A DNA stretch of 64,000 bases from an uncultured Pelagibacteraceae bacterium (GTDB lineage Bacteria > Pseudomonadota > Alphaproteobacteria > Pelagibacterales > Pelagibacteraceae): positions 117,108 to 181,107 of the forward strand of contig CACBGZ010000001.1 of the NCBI GenBank assembly GCA_902538915.1. Direction: 5' to 3'. Position 1 is the first letter of the stretch, and each line of letters opens with the position of its first letter. Below, one piece after another: positions 46,317 through 58,041 of this stretch. Made by a program: the position numbers and the translations under genes. The notes below the pieces were generated by a model. It worked only from the letters and a program-made list of their open reading frames with translations. It was not told the DNA's origin and searched no databases.

Positions 46317-47027
46317 TTATTTTAGAATTTTTTTTAATTTTGCTGTGCTTATGGATGAGTTAAAGGGCATTCCTATTTTAGCATTTTTTTTTAAGAAAGA
46401 CTTTTTTACTTTTTTATTACTTTTTTTTGCAAAATCATAAATATATTGAGATTTGCCACCGATATTAATTATTCCCTTTTTATTTAATAATTTGAACAAA
46501 ATTTTAGCAACATCTTGGTGATACATGAAACTAGATTTTACGTTAACAAATGCCTCTTTATGTAAGAAAGGTTTTTCTGTCATACACACCCTAAGGATCA
46601 AAGAATTTTTATAAAGATGTACAGAACATTCACCTCCTAATTTTGACCACGCGTAATTATTTACAGGGAATAAATTGTCATGTTCAGAGTAGTTTCCTTT
46701 GACACCAGGATAAACATAATTTGTTGAAAAATAAATTAGTTTTATATTTAATTCAGAACATACTTTAGTTACATTAGCTGTTCCAATTATATTCAATTCA
46801 ATACTTTTATTAATATTTTTTTCATGAATCGACATAGGTCTTGATAGACCAGCTAAATGAATAACTACGTTTGCATTGGTTTTTCTTAAGTATTTCCTCA
46901 TACTATCGGGACTTAAGATATTGAATATTTTTTTTTTTGGAAAAAAAATTTTATGATTTGTAATAGTTTCTTTTAAGCAATTGCCAAATCTTCCAGATCC
47001 ACCTGTAACAACAATTTTTTTTTTCAT
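46317..47027 (-). CDS. NAD(P)-dependent sugar epimerase/reductase (RmlD-like SDR)
   Basis: 236 residues. N-terminal Rossmann VVTGGSGRFGN, VIHLAGLSRP, and catalytic YAWSKLGGE (Tyr-x3-Lys) with an upstream STNYVYPG. Shorter than RmlD (about 300). It sits directly downstream of an RmlC-like gene, suggesting dTDP-deoxysugar synthesis, but the exact reaction is open. Confidence 0.8.
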   Translation of the reverse strand: MKKKIVVTGGSGRFGNCLKETITNHKIFFPKKKIFNILSPDSMRKYLRKTNANVVIHLAGLSRPMSIHEKNINKSIELNIIGTANVTKVCSELNIKLIYFSTNYVYPGVKGNYSEHDNLFPVNNYAWSKLGGECSVHLYKNSLILRVCMTEKPFLHKEAFVNVKSSFMYHQDVAKILFKLLNKKGIINIGGKSQYIYDFAKKSNKKVKKSFLKKNAKIGMPFNSSISTAKLKKILK

Positions 47028-47033
47028 AGTTTA

Positions 47034-47549
47034 TTATTTGAAATAATCTAAGCTTTTACCGTTTTTATCTTTTGTCGATAAAATAGGTTTTTTTATAGGC
47101 CACTTAACACCAACATCTTTATCATCCCAATTAAGCGTAGTTTCACTTTTTTTATGTCTGTATTTTGAGCACCTGTAATTTACAGTGCATTCTTTGGACA
47201 AACACAAAAAACCATGCGCAAAACCTTTAGGTATATATAAAGAAAATTCAGAGTTTTGTGAAATGACTATTGAAAAATACTTACCAAAAGTCTTAGAATT
47301 TTTTCTTAAATCAACAACAACATCTAAAATTTTACCATGAGTTACTGTTATAATTTTTGCTTGTGAGTTTTGAGTTTGAATGTGCAAACCTCTTAAAACA
47401 TTTTTTCTTGAATAAGACATTACGTCAAATAAAAAAGAGTCATTTAAAAGCTTATTCTTATAAACTTCTCTGAGAAAACCTCTTTTATCACTATAAATTT
47501 TTGACTTAATAAGTTTTAAACCTTTAATTTCTAAATTTTTTAATTTCAT
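47034..47549 (-). CDS. rfbC: dTDP-4-dehydrorhamnose 3,5-epimerase-like cupin
   Basis: 171 residues with the RmlC signatures: VLRGLHIQ with the catalytic His, DVVVDLRKNSKTFGKY, YIPKGFAHGFLCL and LNWDDKDVGVKWP. Acts on dTDP-4-keto-6-deoxyglucose or a related sugar. No rmlA or rmlB is present in the window, so the precursor must be made elsewhere. Confidence 0.85.
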   Translation of the reverse strand: MKLKNLEIKGLKLIKSKIYSDKRGFLREVYKNKLLNDSFLFDVMSYSRKNVLRGLHIQTQNSQAKIITVTHGKILDVVVDLRKNSKTFGKYFSIVISQNSEFSLYIPKGFAHGFLCLSKECTVNYRCSKYRHKKSETTLNWDDKDVGVKWPIKKPILSTKDKNGKSLDYFK

Positions 47550-47610
47550 ATGAATAAATAGAATTTATACTAAATATTCATTTTAAAAAATAGGCTAAAA
47601 ATTTTTTTAT

Positions 47611-48426
47611 TTAATTTATGATCCATTTTTTTAAGTGTAACCTGTTCTTTAAAACATAATTTGGAAATTTACTATCAAGAGGGATTGGTTTAAAATTTTC
47701 GTTTCTTCCAATAATATCAGATCCTTTATCTACTCTTTTTTTAATCTCATCCAAATTTAAAAATTTTTCGTCAATTTTTTCCTTAAAAACATATGGGTCG
47801 TTCGTCTCACATAGGTTTTTATATTTATATAAAAGTTGTTCAGGACTTTTTAAATTACAAAAATGCCAACCTCCATCATCTATAATATTATTTAATCTGT
47901 ATTTATCTAGCCTCCAAAAGGGTCTTTTTTTAAATTTTAAACCCCTTAACCATTGTGGAGATTTTAAATATTTTTTTACACATATTCTGCTACCTAACCA
48001 AAATGGATTTACTTGGCTATGCAAATTAATCTTATAATAAAAATGCATTTGTCTAAAAACAGCATATTTCATGCTTTTCTTAAAATCTTTTAACTTATTC
48101 GGATTTGGAATTTCGTCTAAATCAGAAATAATTATGAAATCATCATTTTCTGCCATTTCTATTCCTCTTGAAATACAGTTTCTTTGATAATTTTCTCTTA
48201 AATACGGATTATCTCCATCGGGCATATCTGTAACTTTAATATAAATGATTTTGTCTTTAAATTTTTGAAATTTTGAGATATCAAAATTATGATTTTTGTG
48301 ATTGTTTTGCCAAGTTTTATTACTCTCTACGATGACAAAATAATCAACAAATCTGTCTAAAATATTAAGTCTTAAATCGAGTAAAAGATCTTCATCTAAA
48401 TAAGAGAAACAATCGTAAATTTTCAT
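47611..48426 (-). CDS. Glycosyltransferase family 17 protein
   Basis: 271 residues. Starts IYDCFSYLDEDLLLDLRLN; VDYFVIVESNKTWQ, RENYQRNCISRGIE, IISDLDEIPNP and GGWHFCNLKSPE are the family's conserved blocks, with the acidic DLDE as likely metal site. GT17 is best known from eukaryotic bisecting GlcNAc transferase; bacterial members occur in surface-glycan loci. The acceptor here is unknown. Confidence 0.83.
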   Translation of the reverse strand: MKIYDCFSYLDEDLLLDLRLNILDRFVDYFVIVESNKTWQNNHKNHNFDISKFQKFKDKIIYIKVTDMPDGDNPYLRENYQRNCISRGIEMAENDDFIIISDLDEIPNPNKLKDFKKSMKYAVFRQMHFYYKINLHSQVNPFWLGSRICVKKYLKSPQWLRGLKFKKRPFWRLDKYRLNNIIDDGGWHFCNLKSPEQLLYKYKNLCETNDPYVFKEKIDEKFLNLDEIKKRVDKGSDIIGRNENFKPIPLDSKFPNYVLKNRLHLKKWIIN

Positions 48427-48427
48427 A

Positions 48428-50236
48428 TTACTTTTCTTTATTAATCTTTAATACTCCAATAAATGCTTCTTGAGGTATTTCAACTCTTCCAAATTGTTTA
48501 GATCTAGCCTTACCTTTTTTTTGTTTTTCTAATAATTTTCGTTTTCTATCTGTAGCTCCTCCACCATGAATTTTAGTCAAAACGTCTTTTTTAAAACCTT
48601 TGATTGTTTCACGAGCAATTATCTTGCCACCTATAGCAGCTTGAACTGGTATCATAAAATTATGTCTTGGAATCAAATCTTTTAGTTTTTCACAAACTTC
48701 TCGTCCTGTTTTTTGAGCAAAGTCCTTATGTATCATCATAGCCAGAGCGTCAACTGGTTCACCATTCACTAGTATTCCAAGTTTCACTAAATCACCCTCT
48801 TTGTGTTTGATTATTTCATAGTCAAAACTTGCATATCCACTTGTCATTGACTTTATTCTGTCATTAAAATCAAAGACAACTTCATTTAAAGGTAATTCAT
48901 AACTTATGACCGCTCTATTACCGGAATAACTAAGATTAACTTGTATACCTCTTTTATCCTGACACAGTTTGATAATTGATCCCAAATATTCATCTGGTGT
49001 AATAATCGTAGCTCTAATCCACGGTTCCTCAATACAATTTATCAAAGTTGGATCGGGCAGGTTTGAAGGATTTTGTAAATCAATTATATCGCCATTATTT
49101 AAATTAACTTTGTACACTACTCCAGGGGTTGTTGTGAGCAAGTTAACATCAAATTCTCTCTCTAATCTCTCGGTAATAATTTCAAGATGAAGTAAACCCA
49201 AAAATCCACATCTAAAACCTAGCCCAAGTGCTGAAGATGACTCAGCTTCGAAGGAAAAGCTTGCATCATTTAATTGTAATTTAGCAAGTCCATCTTTTAA
49301 TTTTTGATATTCTGAGCTATCAACCGGAAATAGTCCGCAAAAAACCACTGGTTTACTTGGTTTAAATCCTGGTAGAGGTTCAACATTGGGTTTTGAAGCA
49401 TCACAAATTGTGTCACCAACTTTTGTTTCTGATAATACTTTTATACCGGTGGTAATGAAACCAATTTCACCAGTTTTTAACTCATCTATGTCCTTTGGTT
49501 TTGGAGTAAATACCCCAACTTTTTCAACGATATAATCTTGGTTAGTAGATAGCATTTTAATTTTCATATTTTTTGTAATCCTGCCATTTATTACTCTCAC
49601 TAGGATTACTACTCCCAAATAAGTATCGTACCAACTATCAACTAATAAACATTTTAAAATTTTATTTTCATCACCTATTGGTCCTGGCAGCTGGTTAACT
49701 ATTTGTTCTAAAATTTCCTCAATACCCTCACCTGTTTTTCCTGAACATGGAACTGCATTTTCTGTGTCAATTCCAATTACATCCTCAATTTGTTTTTTTG
49801 TTTTCTCTAAATCTGATGCTGGTAAATCTATTTTATTTAGGACAGGTATTATTTCGTGATTAATCTCTAATGCTTGGTAAACATTAGCTAAAGTCTGGGC
49901 CTCAACACCTTGTGTGCTATCTACTATCAATATTGATCCCTCACATGCGTATAATGATCTACTTACTTCGTAACTAAAATCTACATGACCAGGAGTATCA
50001 ATTATATTTAAAATATAATTTTTTCCATCTTTAGCTTTATAGTTCAATTTTACAGTTTGAGCTTTAATAGTAATTCCTCTTTCTCTTTCTAAATCCATTG
50101 AGTCGAGAACTTGTGCTTTCATTTCTCGTTCTGTTAAACCACCGCAATTGTGAATGATTCTGTCTGCTATTGTTGATTTGCCATGATCAATGTGAGCAAT
50201 AATTGCAAAATTTCTTATATTATCAATGGAGCTCAT
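48428..50236 (-). CDS. lepA: Elongation factor 4 (LepA)
   Basis: Ribosomal GTPase. G1 [10 protein letters not shown]3 [12 protein letters not shown]4 NKIDLP; domains as in EF-G except for the LepA-specific C-terminal domain with [20 protein letters not shown]. 602 residues, full length. Separated from GT17 by 1 bp. Confidence 0.97.
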   Translation of the reverse strand: MSSIDNIRNFAIIAHIDHGKSTIADRIIHNCGGLTEREMKAQVLDSMDLERERGITIKAQTVKLNYKAKDGKNYILNIIDTPGHVDFSYEVSRSLYACEGSILIVDSTQGVEAQTLANVYQALEINHEIIPVLNKIDLPASDLEKTKKQIEDVIGIDTENAVPCSGKTGEGIEEILEQIVNQLPGPIGDENKILKCLLVDSWYDTYLGVVILVRVINGRITKNMKIKMLSTNQDYIVEKVGVFTPKPKDIDELKTGEIGFITTGIKVLSETKVGDTICDASKPNVEPLPGFKPSKPVVFCGLFPVDSSEYQKLKDGLAKLQLNDASFSFEAESSSALGLGFRCGFLGLLHLEIITERLEREFDVNLLTTTPGVVYKVNLNNGDIIDLQNPSNLPDPTLINCIEEPWIRATIITPDEYLGSIIKLCQDKRGIQVNLSYSGNRAVISYELPLNEVVFDFNDRIKSMTSGYASFDYEIIKHKEGDLVKLGILVNGEPVDALAMMIHKDFAQKTGREVCEKLKDLIPRHNFMIPVQAAIGGKIIARETIKGFKKDVLTKIHGGGATDRKRKLLEKQKKGKARSKQFGRVEIPQEAFIGVLKINKEK

Positions 50237-50244
50237 TTAAGTTT

Positions 50245-52653
50245 TTAAGATCGAATTTTAGCACCAGTTTTGTTTTCAACTGTTTTAATGATTAAATTAT
50301 TAATTTTTTCTAAATCATTTTCATTCAAAGTTTTTTCTTTAGACTGGATTGTAATATTAATTGCTATAGATTTTTGATTTTCTGGAATATTTTCACCTTC
50401 ATAAACATCAAATACTTTTATATTACTAATAAGTTTTTGATCTATGTTTGAAATGACATTAATAATATCTTGAGCTTTTAAATCTTTACTTACTATAAAT
50501 GCAAAATCTCTTTCGGATTTTTGAAAATCGGAAACATCAAATTTACCTTTTTGATTATTTAAAGTTTTGTCCGAAAGTTTTAAATTATCCATAAAAATTT
50601 CAAAACCTACTAAAGACTCTGTTTTTAAATCTATTTTTTTTATAATATTTGGATGAATTTCACCAAAATAAGCTATGACTTCATCTTTATCTTGATTTAA
50701 AAGTAATCTACCCGATTTTCCTGGATGATAATAATTAGGTGTATTGTCATCTATAAAAAATTTGTCTGAGCTATATCCTGCTTCAACTAATGTTTGAACT
50801 ACATCTCGTTTAGCATCAAATACATCAATATCTCTCTCCTTATCAATCCAAGAAAGTCTAGATTTTTTACCTGCTGATAGACCACAAATCACAGTATTTT
50901 GTTCACCAGGATTAGGACCAGTGAAAATAGGACCGATTTCAAATATAGATAAATCTTTAAAACCCCTATCTAAATTTTTTCTCATATACATAATTAAATT
51001 TGAATATATTGAGTTTCTTAATACATTTAATTCTGAGCTTATTGGATTTACAATTCTGATATCTTCACATTTACCTTTAAAATGATCATTGTAATTTGAG
51101 TCCGAAAAAGACCATGTGATTGCCTCTAAGTATCCTTTTGAAGCAATAGATCTTTGCAAAAAATGAAACAACTTTTGAGATTTTGTTAAAGTAGACTTTG
51201 TTCTTTCCTTTGTTGGATCTACAATCTTTATTTTTTCAAAACCACTTATTCTTACCAATTCCTCTACAATATCAATCTCTTGCATAATATCTGGTCTCCA
51301 TGACGGAACGGTTAATGAAAAATATTTTCTTTCTTTTTTACTTTTAAAACCTAGATTCTCTAAAATTTTTATCATCTTTTTATTAGAAATTTTAAATCCT
51401 GCTATTTTCTGGAATAAGCTTGGATTAAATAAAATTTTCTTTATTTTATAACTTTCAGTTTTCTGAATATCTATTTTACTAATTTCGCCACCACATATTT
51501 CTTTTATTAAAAATGCTGCTTTATTTAATCCTTCTTCGATAGACAGTGGGTCAATACCTCTTTCAAATCTAAATTTTGCATCCGTATCAATATTTAATTT
51601 TTTTGCAGTATTTCTTATTGATCCAGGTTTGAAATGTGCAGACTCTAATAGTATATTTTTTGTATCAAGTTCCGTTCCTGATCTTGTTCCCCCAATAATA
51701 CCTCCCAATCCTAAAACACCATTTGCGTCACTGATTACGCACATGTCTTTTTCTAATTTATAACTTTTGTTATCAAGAGCTGTGAATTGCTCTCCACTTT
51801 TTGAATTTCTTATAATCAATCCTTTTTCAATTTTATCTGCATCATATGCATGTAATGGTCGATTAATATCAAGCATTATATAATTTGTAATATCAACTAT
51901 CGCAGAAATTGGTTTTTGACCAACAGAAATAAGCTTATCTTTTAACCACTTCGGGCTTTCGGTATTTTTTACATTCTTAATTAAACAACTTCCGAAAGCA
52001 GAACATCCTTGATTTTTTTCTTTATTAATTTTTACCTTTAAAGAATGTTTTATATTTGATTTAATTTTTTTTTCTTTTAAGTTTACCAACTTTCCAAAAC
52101 CCGAAGCTGCTAGATCTCTCGCCACTCCTCTTACCCCGAGACAGTCTGATCTATTTGGTGTAATAGATAAATCAATTGTATTAGTTTTTGACTCTAAGAA
52201 ATAACGGTGGCCGATTTTTTTCTGATATTTAGAAGTTGATAATTCAATAATTCCCTCACTTTCATCTGACAAATTTAACTCGGATTCAGAACATAGCATC
52301 CCATAAGAAATCACATCTCTGATTTTGGCAATAACTAGTTTTGTTTGAGTTTTAGGAATTACTGCTCCTGGAGGTGCATATATAGTGATTAGCCCCTCTC
52401 TAGCATTAGGAGCACCACATACAACTTTTTTAAGCTCCCCTTCTCCAATATCAACATCACAGACTTTAAGTCTATCAGCATTTGGGTGTTTCTCTGTTTT
52501 GATTATTTTAGCAATTTTGAATAATTCAATCCCAGATGATAAATTTTCAACAGTTTCAACCTCTAATCCGATATTGGTAAGTTGTTCTACTAGATCTTTT
52601 TCTTTAAAGTTAATCTTTAAATGTTCTTTTAACCAATCAAAGGTGATCTTCAT
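50245..52653 (-). CDS. pheT: Phenylalanyl-tRNA synthetase beta subunit
   Basis: 802 residues. N-terminal tRNA-binding (EMAP-like) domain with [14 protein letters not shown]3/B4 editing region ([17 protein letters not shown]), B5 with catalytic-like core ([20 protein letters not shown]) and a C-terminal ferredoxin-fold anticodon domain from about 710 ([20 protein letters not shown]). It overlaps pheS by 4 bp. Confidence 0.96.
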   Translation of the reverse strand: MKITFDWLKEHLKINFKEKDLVEQLTNIGLEVETVENLSSGIELFKIAKIIKTEKHPNADRLKVCDVDIGEGELKKVVCGAPNAREGLITIYAPPGAVIPKTQTKLVIAKIRDVISYGMLCSESELNLSDESEGIIELSTSKYQKKIGHRYFLESKTNTIDLSITPNRSDCLGVRGVARDLAASGFGKLVNLKEKKIKSNIKHSLKVKINKEKNQGCSAFGSCLIKNVKNTESPKWLKDKLISVGQKPISAIVDITNYIMLDINRPLHAYDADKIEKGLIIRNSKSGEQFTALDNKSYKLEKDMCVISDANGVLGLGGIIGGTRSGTELDTKNILLESAHFKPGSIRNTAKKLNIDTDAKFRFERGIDPLSIEEGLNKAAFLIKEICGGEISKIDIQKTESYKIKKILFNPSLFQKIAGFKISNKKMIKILENLGFKSKKERKYFSLTVPSWRPDIMQEIDIVEELVRISGFEKIKIVDPTKERTKSTLTKSQKLFHFLQRSIASKGYLEAITWSFSDSNYNDHFKGKCEDIRIVNPISSELNVLRNSIYSNLIMYMRKNLDRGFKDLSIFEIGPIFTGPNPGEQNTVICGLSAGKKSRLSWIDKERDIDVFDAKRDVVQTLVEAGYSSDKFFIDDNTPNYYHPGKSGRLLLNQDKDEVIAYFGEIHPNIIKKIDLKTESLVGFEIFMDNLKLSDKTLNNQKGKFDVSDFQKSERDFAFIVSKDLKAQDIINVISNIDQKLISNIKVFDVYEGENIPENQKSIAINITIQSKEKTLNENDLEKINNLIIKTVENKTGAKIRS

Positions 52654-53717
52654 CTGCTTAATCCTCTATAATTTGTTGGGACATCTAAAGGGTCAAAGCC
52701 AAAATGGTTTAGCCATCTATAATCACAATCAAAAAAGGCTCTTAAATCATTGATACCATATTTCAACATTGCCAGCCTATCTATACCAATACCAAAAGCA
52801 TAGCCCTGGTAATTTGATGAGTCTACTTTAACATTTTTTAAAACATTTGGATGTACCATTCCACATCCCAAAATTTCAAGCCATTTATCACCTTCACCTA
52901 TAACCATTTTTCCATCTTTTATTTCATAACCGATATCAACTTCTGCAGAAGGTTCTGTAAAAGGGAAATGACTCGGTCTAAATCTCATCTTAATTTTTTT
53001 TACCTCAAAAAATTCTTTTATAAAATAATTCAAACAACCCTTTAAGTGACCCATAGTAATATTTTTATCTATGTGAAGACCTTCAACTTGGTGAAACATT
53101 GGTGAATGGGTTTGATCACTATCTGATCTATAAGTTCTTCCGGGTGCAATTATCTTAAAAGGTGGTTTATCTTTAAGCATAGTTCTAATCTGGACAGGAG
53201 AAGTATGTGTTCTTAATAACTTCTCTTTTTTTTCATCTAAGTAGAATGTATCATGCATATCTCTTGCTGGATGATTATCTGGGGTATTTAGTGCAGTAAA
53301 ATTATTATATTCATTTTCAACATCTGGACCCTCTTCAACGCTAAAACCTATCTCAGAAAAAATAGATGAAATTTCATCAATCGTTTGCGAGACTGGATGT
53401 ATTTTTCCTTGAACAAAAGTTCTCTCTGGTAAAGTAATATCAACGTTTTCTTTTTCTAATTTTTTATTTATTTCTTCACTTTGGATTTCATTTATTTTAG
53501 AATTAATCTTATTTTGTAGTTCATTTTTTATTAAATTTAATTCTGATGCGAATTTTCTTTTCTCACTTTCAGAAATAGACCCTATTTTTTTAAATTGCGA
53601 TGAAATTAATCCATTTTTTCCAAATAGATTGGTTTTGATTTCATTTATATCTGCTAAGCTCAATTTTTTTTCTAGTTTTAAAAGAAAATCATCTTTAATT
53701 TTTTTAAGATCGGACAT
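52650..53717 (-). CDS. pheS: Phenylalanyl-tRNA synthetase alpha subunit
   Basis: 355 residues. N-terminal coiled coil (about 1-90), motif 2 in [20 protein letters not shown], and motif 3 [18 protein letters not shown]. Forms an alpha2-beta2 enzyme with PheT, encoded 3' with a 4-bp overlap. Confidence 0.96.
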   Translation of the reverse strand: MSDLKKIKDDFLLKLEKKLSLADINEIKTNLFGKNGLISSQFKKIGSISESEKRKFASELNLIKNELQNKINSKINEIQSEEINKKLEKENVDITLPERTFVQGKIHPVSQTIDEISSIFSEIGFSVEEGPDVENEYNNFTALNTPDNHPARDMHDTFYLDEKKEKLLRTHTSPVQIRTMLKDKPPFKIIAPGRTYRSDSDQTHSPMFHQVEGLHIDKNITMGHLKGCLNYFIKEFFEVKKIKMRFRPSHFPFTEPSAEVDIGYEIKDGKMVIGEGDKWLEILGCGMVHPNVLKNVKVDSSNYQGYAFGIGIDRLAMLKYGINDLRAFFDCDYRWLNHFGFDPLDVPTNYRGLSR

Positions 53718-53760
53718 TTTTACAGATTATTTCTTAACTAAAATAAAACAATAGCGAAGA

Positions 53761-54117
53761 TTAATTTAATGCAGATTGGGCTTTTTGGACAATAATTTTA
53801 AAGGCTTCTGGGCTATCATAGGCTATCTCAGCTAGAATCTTCCTATCAATTTTTATACCAGATTTGTTTAATCCATTAATAAACTTTGAATATGTCAATC
53901 CCTCTGCTCTCACACCAGCATTAATTCTTTGTATCCATAATGATTTGAAATCTCTTTTTTTATTTCTTCGATCTCTATAAGCATACTGCATTGCCTTTTC
54001 CATTGCCTGTCTAGCAGACCTAATAGTATTTTTTCTCCTACCCCACTGACCTTTGACCGCTTTTAAGACTTTCTTGTGTTTTGCTTTACTAGTAACTCCT
54101 CTTTTTACTCTAGACAT
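53761..54117 (-). CDS. rplT: 50S ribosomal protein L20
   Basis: 118 basic residues with [20 protein letters not shown] and [19 protein letters not shown], classic L20. In the infC-rpmI-rplT cluster. It is one base from rpmI. Confidence 0.97.
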   Translation of the reverse strand: MSRVKRGVTSKAKHKKVLKAVKGQWGRRKNTIRSARQAMEKAMQYAYRDRRNKKRDFKSLWIQRINAGVRAEGLTYSKFINGLNKSGIKIDRKILAEIAYDSPEAFKIIVQKAQSALN

Positions 54118-54118
54118 A

Positions 54119-54325
54119 TTATCCTCTTAAACTGTATGGCATGTAAGATTTAACAATTTTACTATCTTGTTTTGACATAACAGTTGTGCCTCTTAATTTT
54201 CTAATTTGAGAATTTGTTCTCTTAATCATACCATGCCTCTTGCCGGCTTGAGCCATTATTACTTTACCTTTAGCAGATATTTTGAATCTTTTTTTTGCAG
54301 AGCTTTTTGTTTTAAGTTTTGGCAT
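54119..54325 (-). CDS. rpmI: 50S ribosomal protein L35
   Basis: 68 basic residues: [30 protein letters not shown] and a C terminus [11 protein letters not shown]. Conserved infC-rpmI-rplT order. Confidence 0.97.
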   Translation of the reverse strand: MPKLKTKSSAKKRFKISAKGKVIMAQAGKRHGMIKRTNSQIRKLRGTTVMSKQDSKIVKSYMPYSLRG

Positions 54326-54378
54326 AATTGAGCGAGGTTATACAAAGAATGAATAAAATTTACAACCTATATTAAGGC

Positions 54379-54924
54379 TTATAAAGGCTGGATAACCATA
54401 ATCATTTGCTTTCCATCAAATTTTGGATTTAATTCCACTTTACCAATATCTTTCATATCTTCTTTAATTTTAGTCATTAATTCGCTACCTAGGTGAGAGT
54501 GCTGAAGTTCTCGACCTTTAAATCTGATAGTGAATTTTACTTTATCTCCTTTTGCTATAAATTTTTTTGCATTTTTAACTTTAAACTCATAATCATGTGT
54601 CTCTGTTACCGGTCGCATTTTTATTTCTTTCAAAGAAATTATCTTTTGTTTTTTTTTTGCCAAATTTGCTTTTTTTTGGGCATCATATTTAAATTTTCCC
54701 ATATCCATTATTTTACAGACTGGCGGATTTGCATTTGGTGCTATTTCAATTAAATCTAGACCTTGACTTTTTGCCATTGATATAGCCTCATTGGTATTTA
54801 ATATACCTAAGTTTTCTCCATCTCTTGTGATTACCTGAACATCAGGTGATGAAATTCTATTGTTAAAACGAGGACCCTTCTCTTTTGTTCTTCTTTGGAA
54901 ATAATTTTGTTTGGAATCTGCCAC
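54379..54924 (-). CDS. infC: Translation initiation factor IF-3
   Basis: 181 residues, two domains linked by a helix: ISSPDVQVITRDGENLGI and VCKIMDMGKFKYDAQKKA (N domain), then KEIKMRPVTETHDYEFKVKN and FTIRFKGRELQHSHLG (C domain). The start is GTG at 54924; the rare ATT/ATC start common in IF-3 genes is not evident. It follows thrS directly, with no gap. Confidence 0.95.
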   Translation of the reverse strand: MADSKQNYFQRRTKEKGPRFNNRISSPDVQVITRDGENLGILNTNEAISMAKSQGLDLIEIAPNANPPVCKIMDMGKFKYDAQKKANLAKKKQKIISLKEIKMRPVTETHDYEFKVKNAKKFIAKGDKVKFTIRFKGRELQHSHLGSELMTKIKEDMKDIGKVELNPKFDGKQMIMVIQPL

Positions 54925-56844
54925 TTAGTTTAATGAAGCTTTGTTTAAAGCAGAATATTTTTTTAAGAATGTTTTTAGTTCCATATTTTCTTGTTTTTTT
55001 GAATCCAATCTTCTAATGGTTACAGAATTAGAGTCAACTTCTTTTTTACCACAAATCAATAAAAGAGGGATTTTTGCTAACGAATGATCTCTGATTTTGT
55101 AATTTAAATTATGTTTTTTTAAATCAACTTCTGAACTTATGCCTACCTTTTTAATTTCTTTTGAAACTTTCAATGCATATTCCTCAAAATCTTCTGAAAT
55201 AGGTATAACAACTGTTTGTAGTGGGGAAATCCAAAATGGAAATTTACCTGCGTAGTTTTCAATCAATATTCCTATAAATCTTTCAAGAGAACCAAACAAT
55301 GCTCTATGCAACATCACTGGCACCTTTTTGGTCCCATCTTTGTCAACATATGAAGCATTTAACCTCCCTGGTAAATTAAAATCAACCTGTATTGTTCCAC
55401 ATTGCCAATCTCTACCAATTGCATCTCTTAATACAAACTCTACTTTCGGACCATAAAATGCACCCTCACCTTTATTAATAGTGTATTTTAATTTTGTGGC
55501 TTTAACTGCCTCTAAAAGGGATGCTTCAGCCTTATCCCATACTTTATCATCTCCAACTCTAATTTCAGGTCTATCAGCATATTTAAGAATTACGTTTTCA
55601 AAACCTAAATCTTTGTAAATATCTAAAATTAAATTTGTAACATTCAAACATTCACTCGTAATTTGATCCTCAGAACAGAAAATATGCGCATCATCTTGAG
55701 TAAATGCTCGAACCCTAAGAAGCCCATGCAGAGCGCCTGAGGGTTCATAACGATGAACTTTTCCAAACTCTGTTATTCTCAAGGGTAAATCTCTATAACT
55801 TTTTAATCCTTGATTAAAAACTTGAATATGACCAGGGCAATTCATTGGCTTAATTGCAAAAACTTTTTCGTCAGGTGTTTGAGAAGTATACATATTTTCT
55901 CCATATTTTTCCCAATGGCCGGATTTTTCCCAAAGCAGTCTGTCTAATACTTCTGGAGTATTTACTTCTCTATACCCTGCAGCATCTTGTTTAGCTCTCA
56001 TGTAATTTATTAATTTTTGAAACAATGACCAACCTTTCTCATGCCAAAATACAGAGCCTGGACTTTCTTCTCTGAAATGGAACAAATCCATCTCTTTACC
56101 CAGCTTTCTATGATCTCTTTTTTCAGCTTCTTCAATTCTTTTTAAATATTCTTCAAGATCTTTTTGAGAGGCCCAACCAGTTCCATAAATTCTTTGGAGC
56201 ATTTCATTTTTAGAATCTCCACGCCAATATGCTCCAGAAACTTTTGTGAGCTTAAAAGCTTTACCTATCTTTCCTGAAGATACTAGATGTGGCCCCCTGC
56301 ACAAATCATGCCAAGTATCACCGTGATAATATACCGACAGTTCCTCATTTTCTGGAATACTTTTAATTATCTCAGCCTTATATTTTTCACCTATTTTATT
56401 AAAATGGCTTATCGCTTTTTCCCTATCCCAAACTTCTCTTTTTGTTTTAATATCTTTGTCAATAATTTCTGACATTCTTTTTTCAATCTTTATAAGATCA
56501 TCGCTTGTAAAAGGTTCTTTTCTTGAAAAATCATAATAGAATCCATTCTCTATTACAGGTCCTATTGTTACTTGAGTTCCCGGATAAAGCTCCTGAACAG
56601 CCATTGCCATAATATGAGCAGCGTCATGTCTGATCACCTCAAGTCCTTCAGGATCTTTTGACGTAAAAATTTTTACTGTGCAATCATTCTTAATTGTAAA
56701 ATATAAATCTTTCAATTCTCCATCAACACTCATCACCAGAGCATGCTTAAGAAGAGATCTACTAATTTTTCCAGCTATTTCTAAACCATTAACCTCTTTC
56801 GAAAAATTGAGATTCTTTCCATCTGGCAAAGTAATTGTAGGCAT
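54925..56844 (-). CDS. thrS: Threonyl-tRNA synthetase
   Basis: 639 residues. N-terminal TGS domain (ITLPDGKNLNF), editing domain with HDAAHIMAMAV, then the class II core: MNCPGHIQVF, RITEFGKVHRYEPSGALHGL, GAFYGPKVEF and the C-terminal anticodon domain (QTVVIPISEDFEEYA). Downstream of a glycosyltransferase gene with no gap. Confidence 0.97.
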   Translation of the reverse strand: MPTITLPDGKNLNFSKEVNGLEIAGKISRSLLKHALVMSVDGELKDLYFTIKNDCTVKIFTSKDPEGLEVIRHDAAHIMAMAVQELYPGTQVTIGPVIENGFYYDFSRKEPFTSDDLIKIEKRMSEIIDKDIKTKREVWDREKAISHFNKIGEKYKAEIIKSIPENEELSVYYHGDTWHDLCRGPHLVSSGKIGKAFKLTKVSGAYWRGDSKNEMLQRIYGTGWASQKDLEEYLKRIEEAEKRDHRKLGKEMDLFHFREESPGSVFWHEKGWSLFQKLINYMRAKQDAAGYREVNTPEVLDRLLWEKSGHWEKYGENMYTSQTPDEKVFAIKPMNCPGHIQVFNQGLKSYRDLPLRITEFGKVHRYEPSGALHGLLRVRAFTQDDAHIFCSEDQITSECLNVTNLILDIYKDLGFENVILKYADRPEIRVGDDKVWDKAEASLLEAVKATKLKYTINKGEGAFYGPKVEFVLRDAIGRDWQCGTIQVDFNLPGRLNASYVDKDGTKKVPVMLHRALFGSLERFIGILIENYAGKFPFWISPLQTVVIPISEDFEEYALKVSKEIKKVGISSEVDLKKHNLNYKIRDHSLAKIPLLLICGKKEVDSNSVTIRRLDSKKQENMELKTFLKKYSALNKASLN

Positions 56845-57999
56845 TTAATTTAATAGTCTTTTATACTCTGAATAAGTAGAAAAACACATTTTTTCAACAT
56901 TAAATTTTTTTACTATATTTTTTCTGCCCTCTTTACCCATTCTTTTATAAGAACTTTCATCCATTGTTACCGCCTGAATTATTCTTTTACTTAAAGAATT
57001 CGGATCCCCCGCTTCAAATAATAGACCAGTTTTACCATCAATAATTGTTTCATTTGATCCTCCAATATTACTGGCAATAATTAATTTTTCCATTGACTGG
57101 GCTTCTACGGCAACTCTTCCAAATGCCTCAGGTTCAATCGAGGGAGAAATGATAATATCCGAAATCTTATAGGCTAAAGCCATATCTTTGCAATGATCTA
57201 TAAACTTTATTTGCTCAGTTAAATGATACTGATCTGTCAATTGCACAAGTTTTTTTTTATATAAATCTCTACCTTGTTCATTCCCCAGTATGACAGCATG
57301 AAAAGCGTCATAACCAAGCTCTATTTTGACTAAATTTAAAGACTGAATAAACATCTCATGACCCTTCCACGCAGTTAATCTTCCTGGAACTAAGATAATT
57401 TTTTTTTCTTTATTTATTCCCCATTCTTGAAATAGTTTTTTTTCATCGTCCTCTAATTTTGTAGATTGATCAAAATAATCTACATTTATTCCTCTAAATA
57501 TTACAAGAAATTTCTTGTTAGCATTTAAAAACTCTGAGTAATTTTCTTTTATGTGTGAAAAAATGAAATTTGAACCAGCAATAATTAAATCCGATCTCAC
57601 CATTACGGAATTGTAAAATTTTTTAAATTTTCCGTTAAAATTATAAGTTCCATGAAAAGTTGTTACAAATTTTCTTCTTGTTAATTTTGTTGCCAACAAA
57701 CATGACCAAGCTGGCGCACGACTTCTTGCATGAACGATTGAAATATTAAAAAACAAAATTATTCCAATTAAAAAAATTGAGTTTAAAAAAATCAATAAAG
57801 GATTTTTGCTATGTACTGGTAACCTAATCAGTTTTACTTTTTCTTTATTTACAAATTTGATTAGTTCACCTCCACTAGTCACAATAAAAGATTTACAATT
57901 ATTTTCTGGTAAATAATGAGCAATATCATAACAGCCAGTTTCGGCTCCACCATATCCCAATTTTGGTATAACCTGTAAAACTTTTATGTTAGACGACAT
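56845..57999 (-). CDS. Glycosyltransferase family 4 protein
   Basis: 384 residues, GT-B fold. N-terminal IPKLGYGGAETG, C-terminal nucleotide-binding part with LVPGRLTAWKGHEMF and the EPEAFGRVAVEAQS Glu-x7-Glu motif, then GGSNETIIDGKTGLL. One hydrophobic stretch (about 67-88) could attach it to the membrane. Probably adds a sugar to LPS core or capsule; the acceptor is unknown. It stops immediately upstream of the thrS start. Confidence 0.88.
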   Translation of the reverse strand: MSSNIKVLQVIPKLGYGGAETGCYDIAHYLPENNCKSFIVTSGGELIKFVNKEKVKLIRLPVHSKNPLLIFLNSIFLIGIILFFNISIVHARSRAPAWSCLLATKLTRRKFVTTFHGTYNFNGKFKKFYNSVMVRSDLIIAGSNFIFSHIKENYSEFLNANKKFLVIFRGINVDYFDQSTKLEDDEKKLFQEWGINKEKKIILVPGRLTAWKGHEMFIQSLNLVKIELGYDAFHAVILGNEQGRDLYKKKLVQLTDQYHLTEQIKFIDHCKDMALAYKISDIIISPSIEPEAFGRVAVEAQSMEKLIIASNIGGSNETIIDGKTGLLFEAGDPNSLSKRIIQAVTMDESSYKRMGKEGRKNIVKKFNVEKMCFSTYSEYKRLLN

Positions 58000-58041
58000 T
58001 ACGTAAGGTTATATAATAATAGATAAAACTAATAAACTTTA

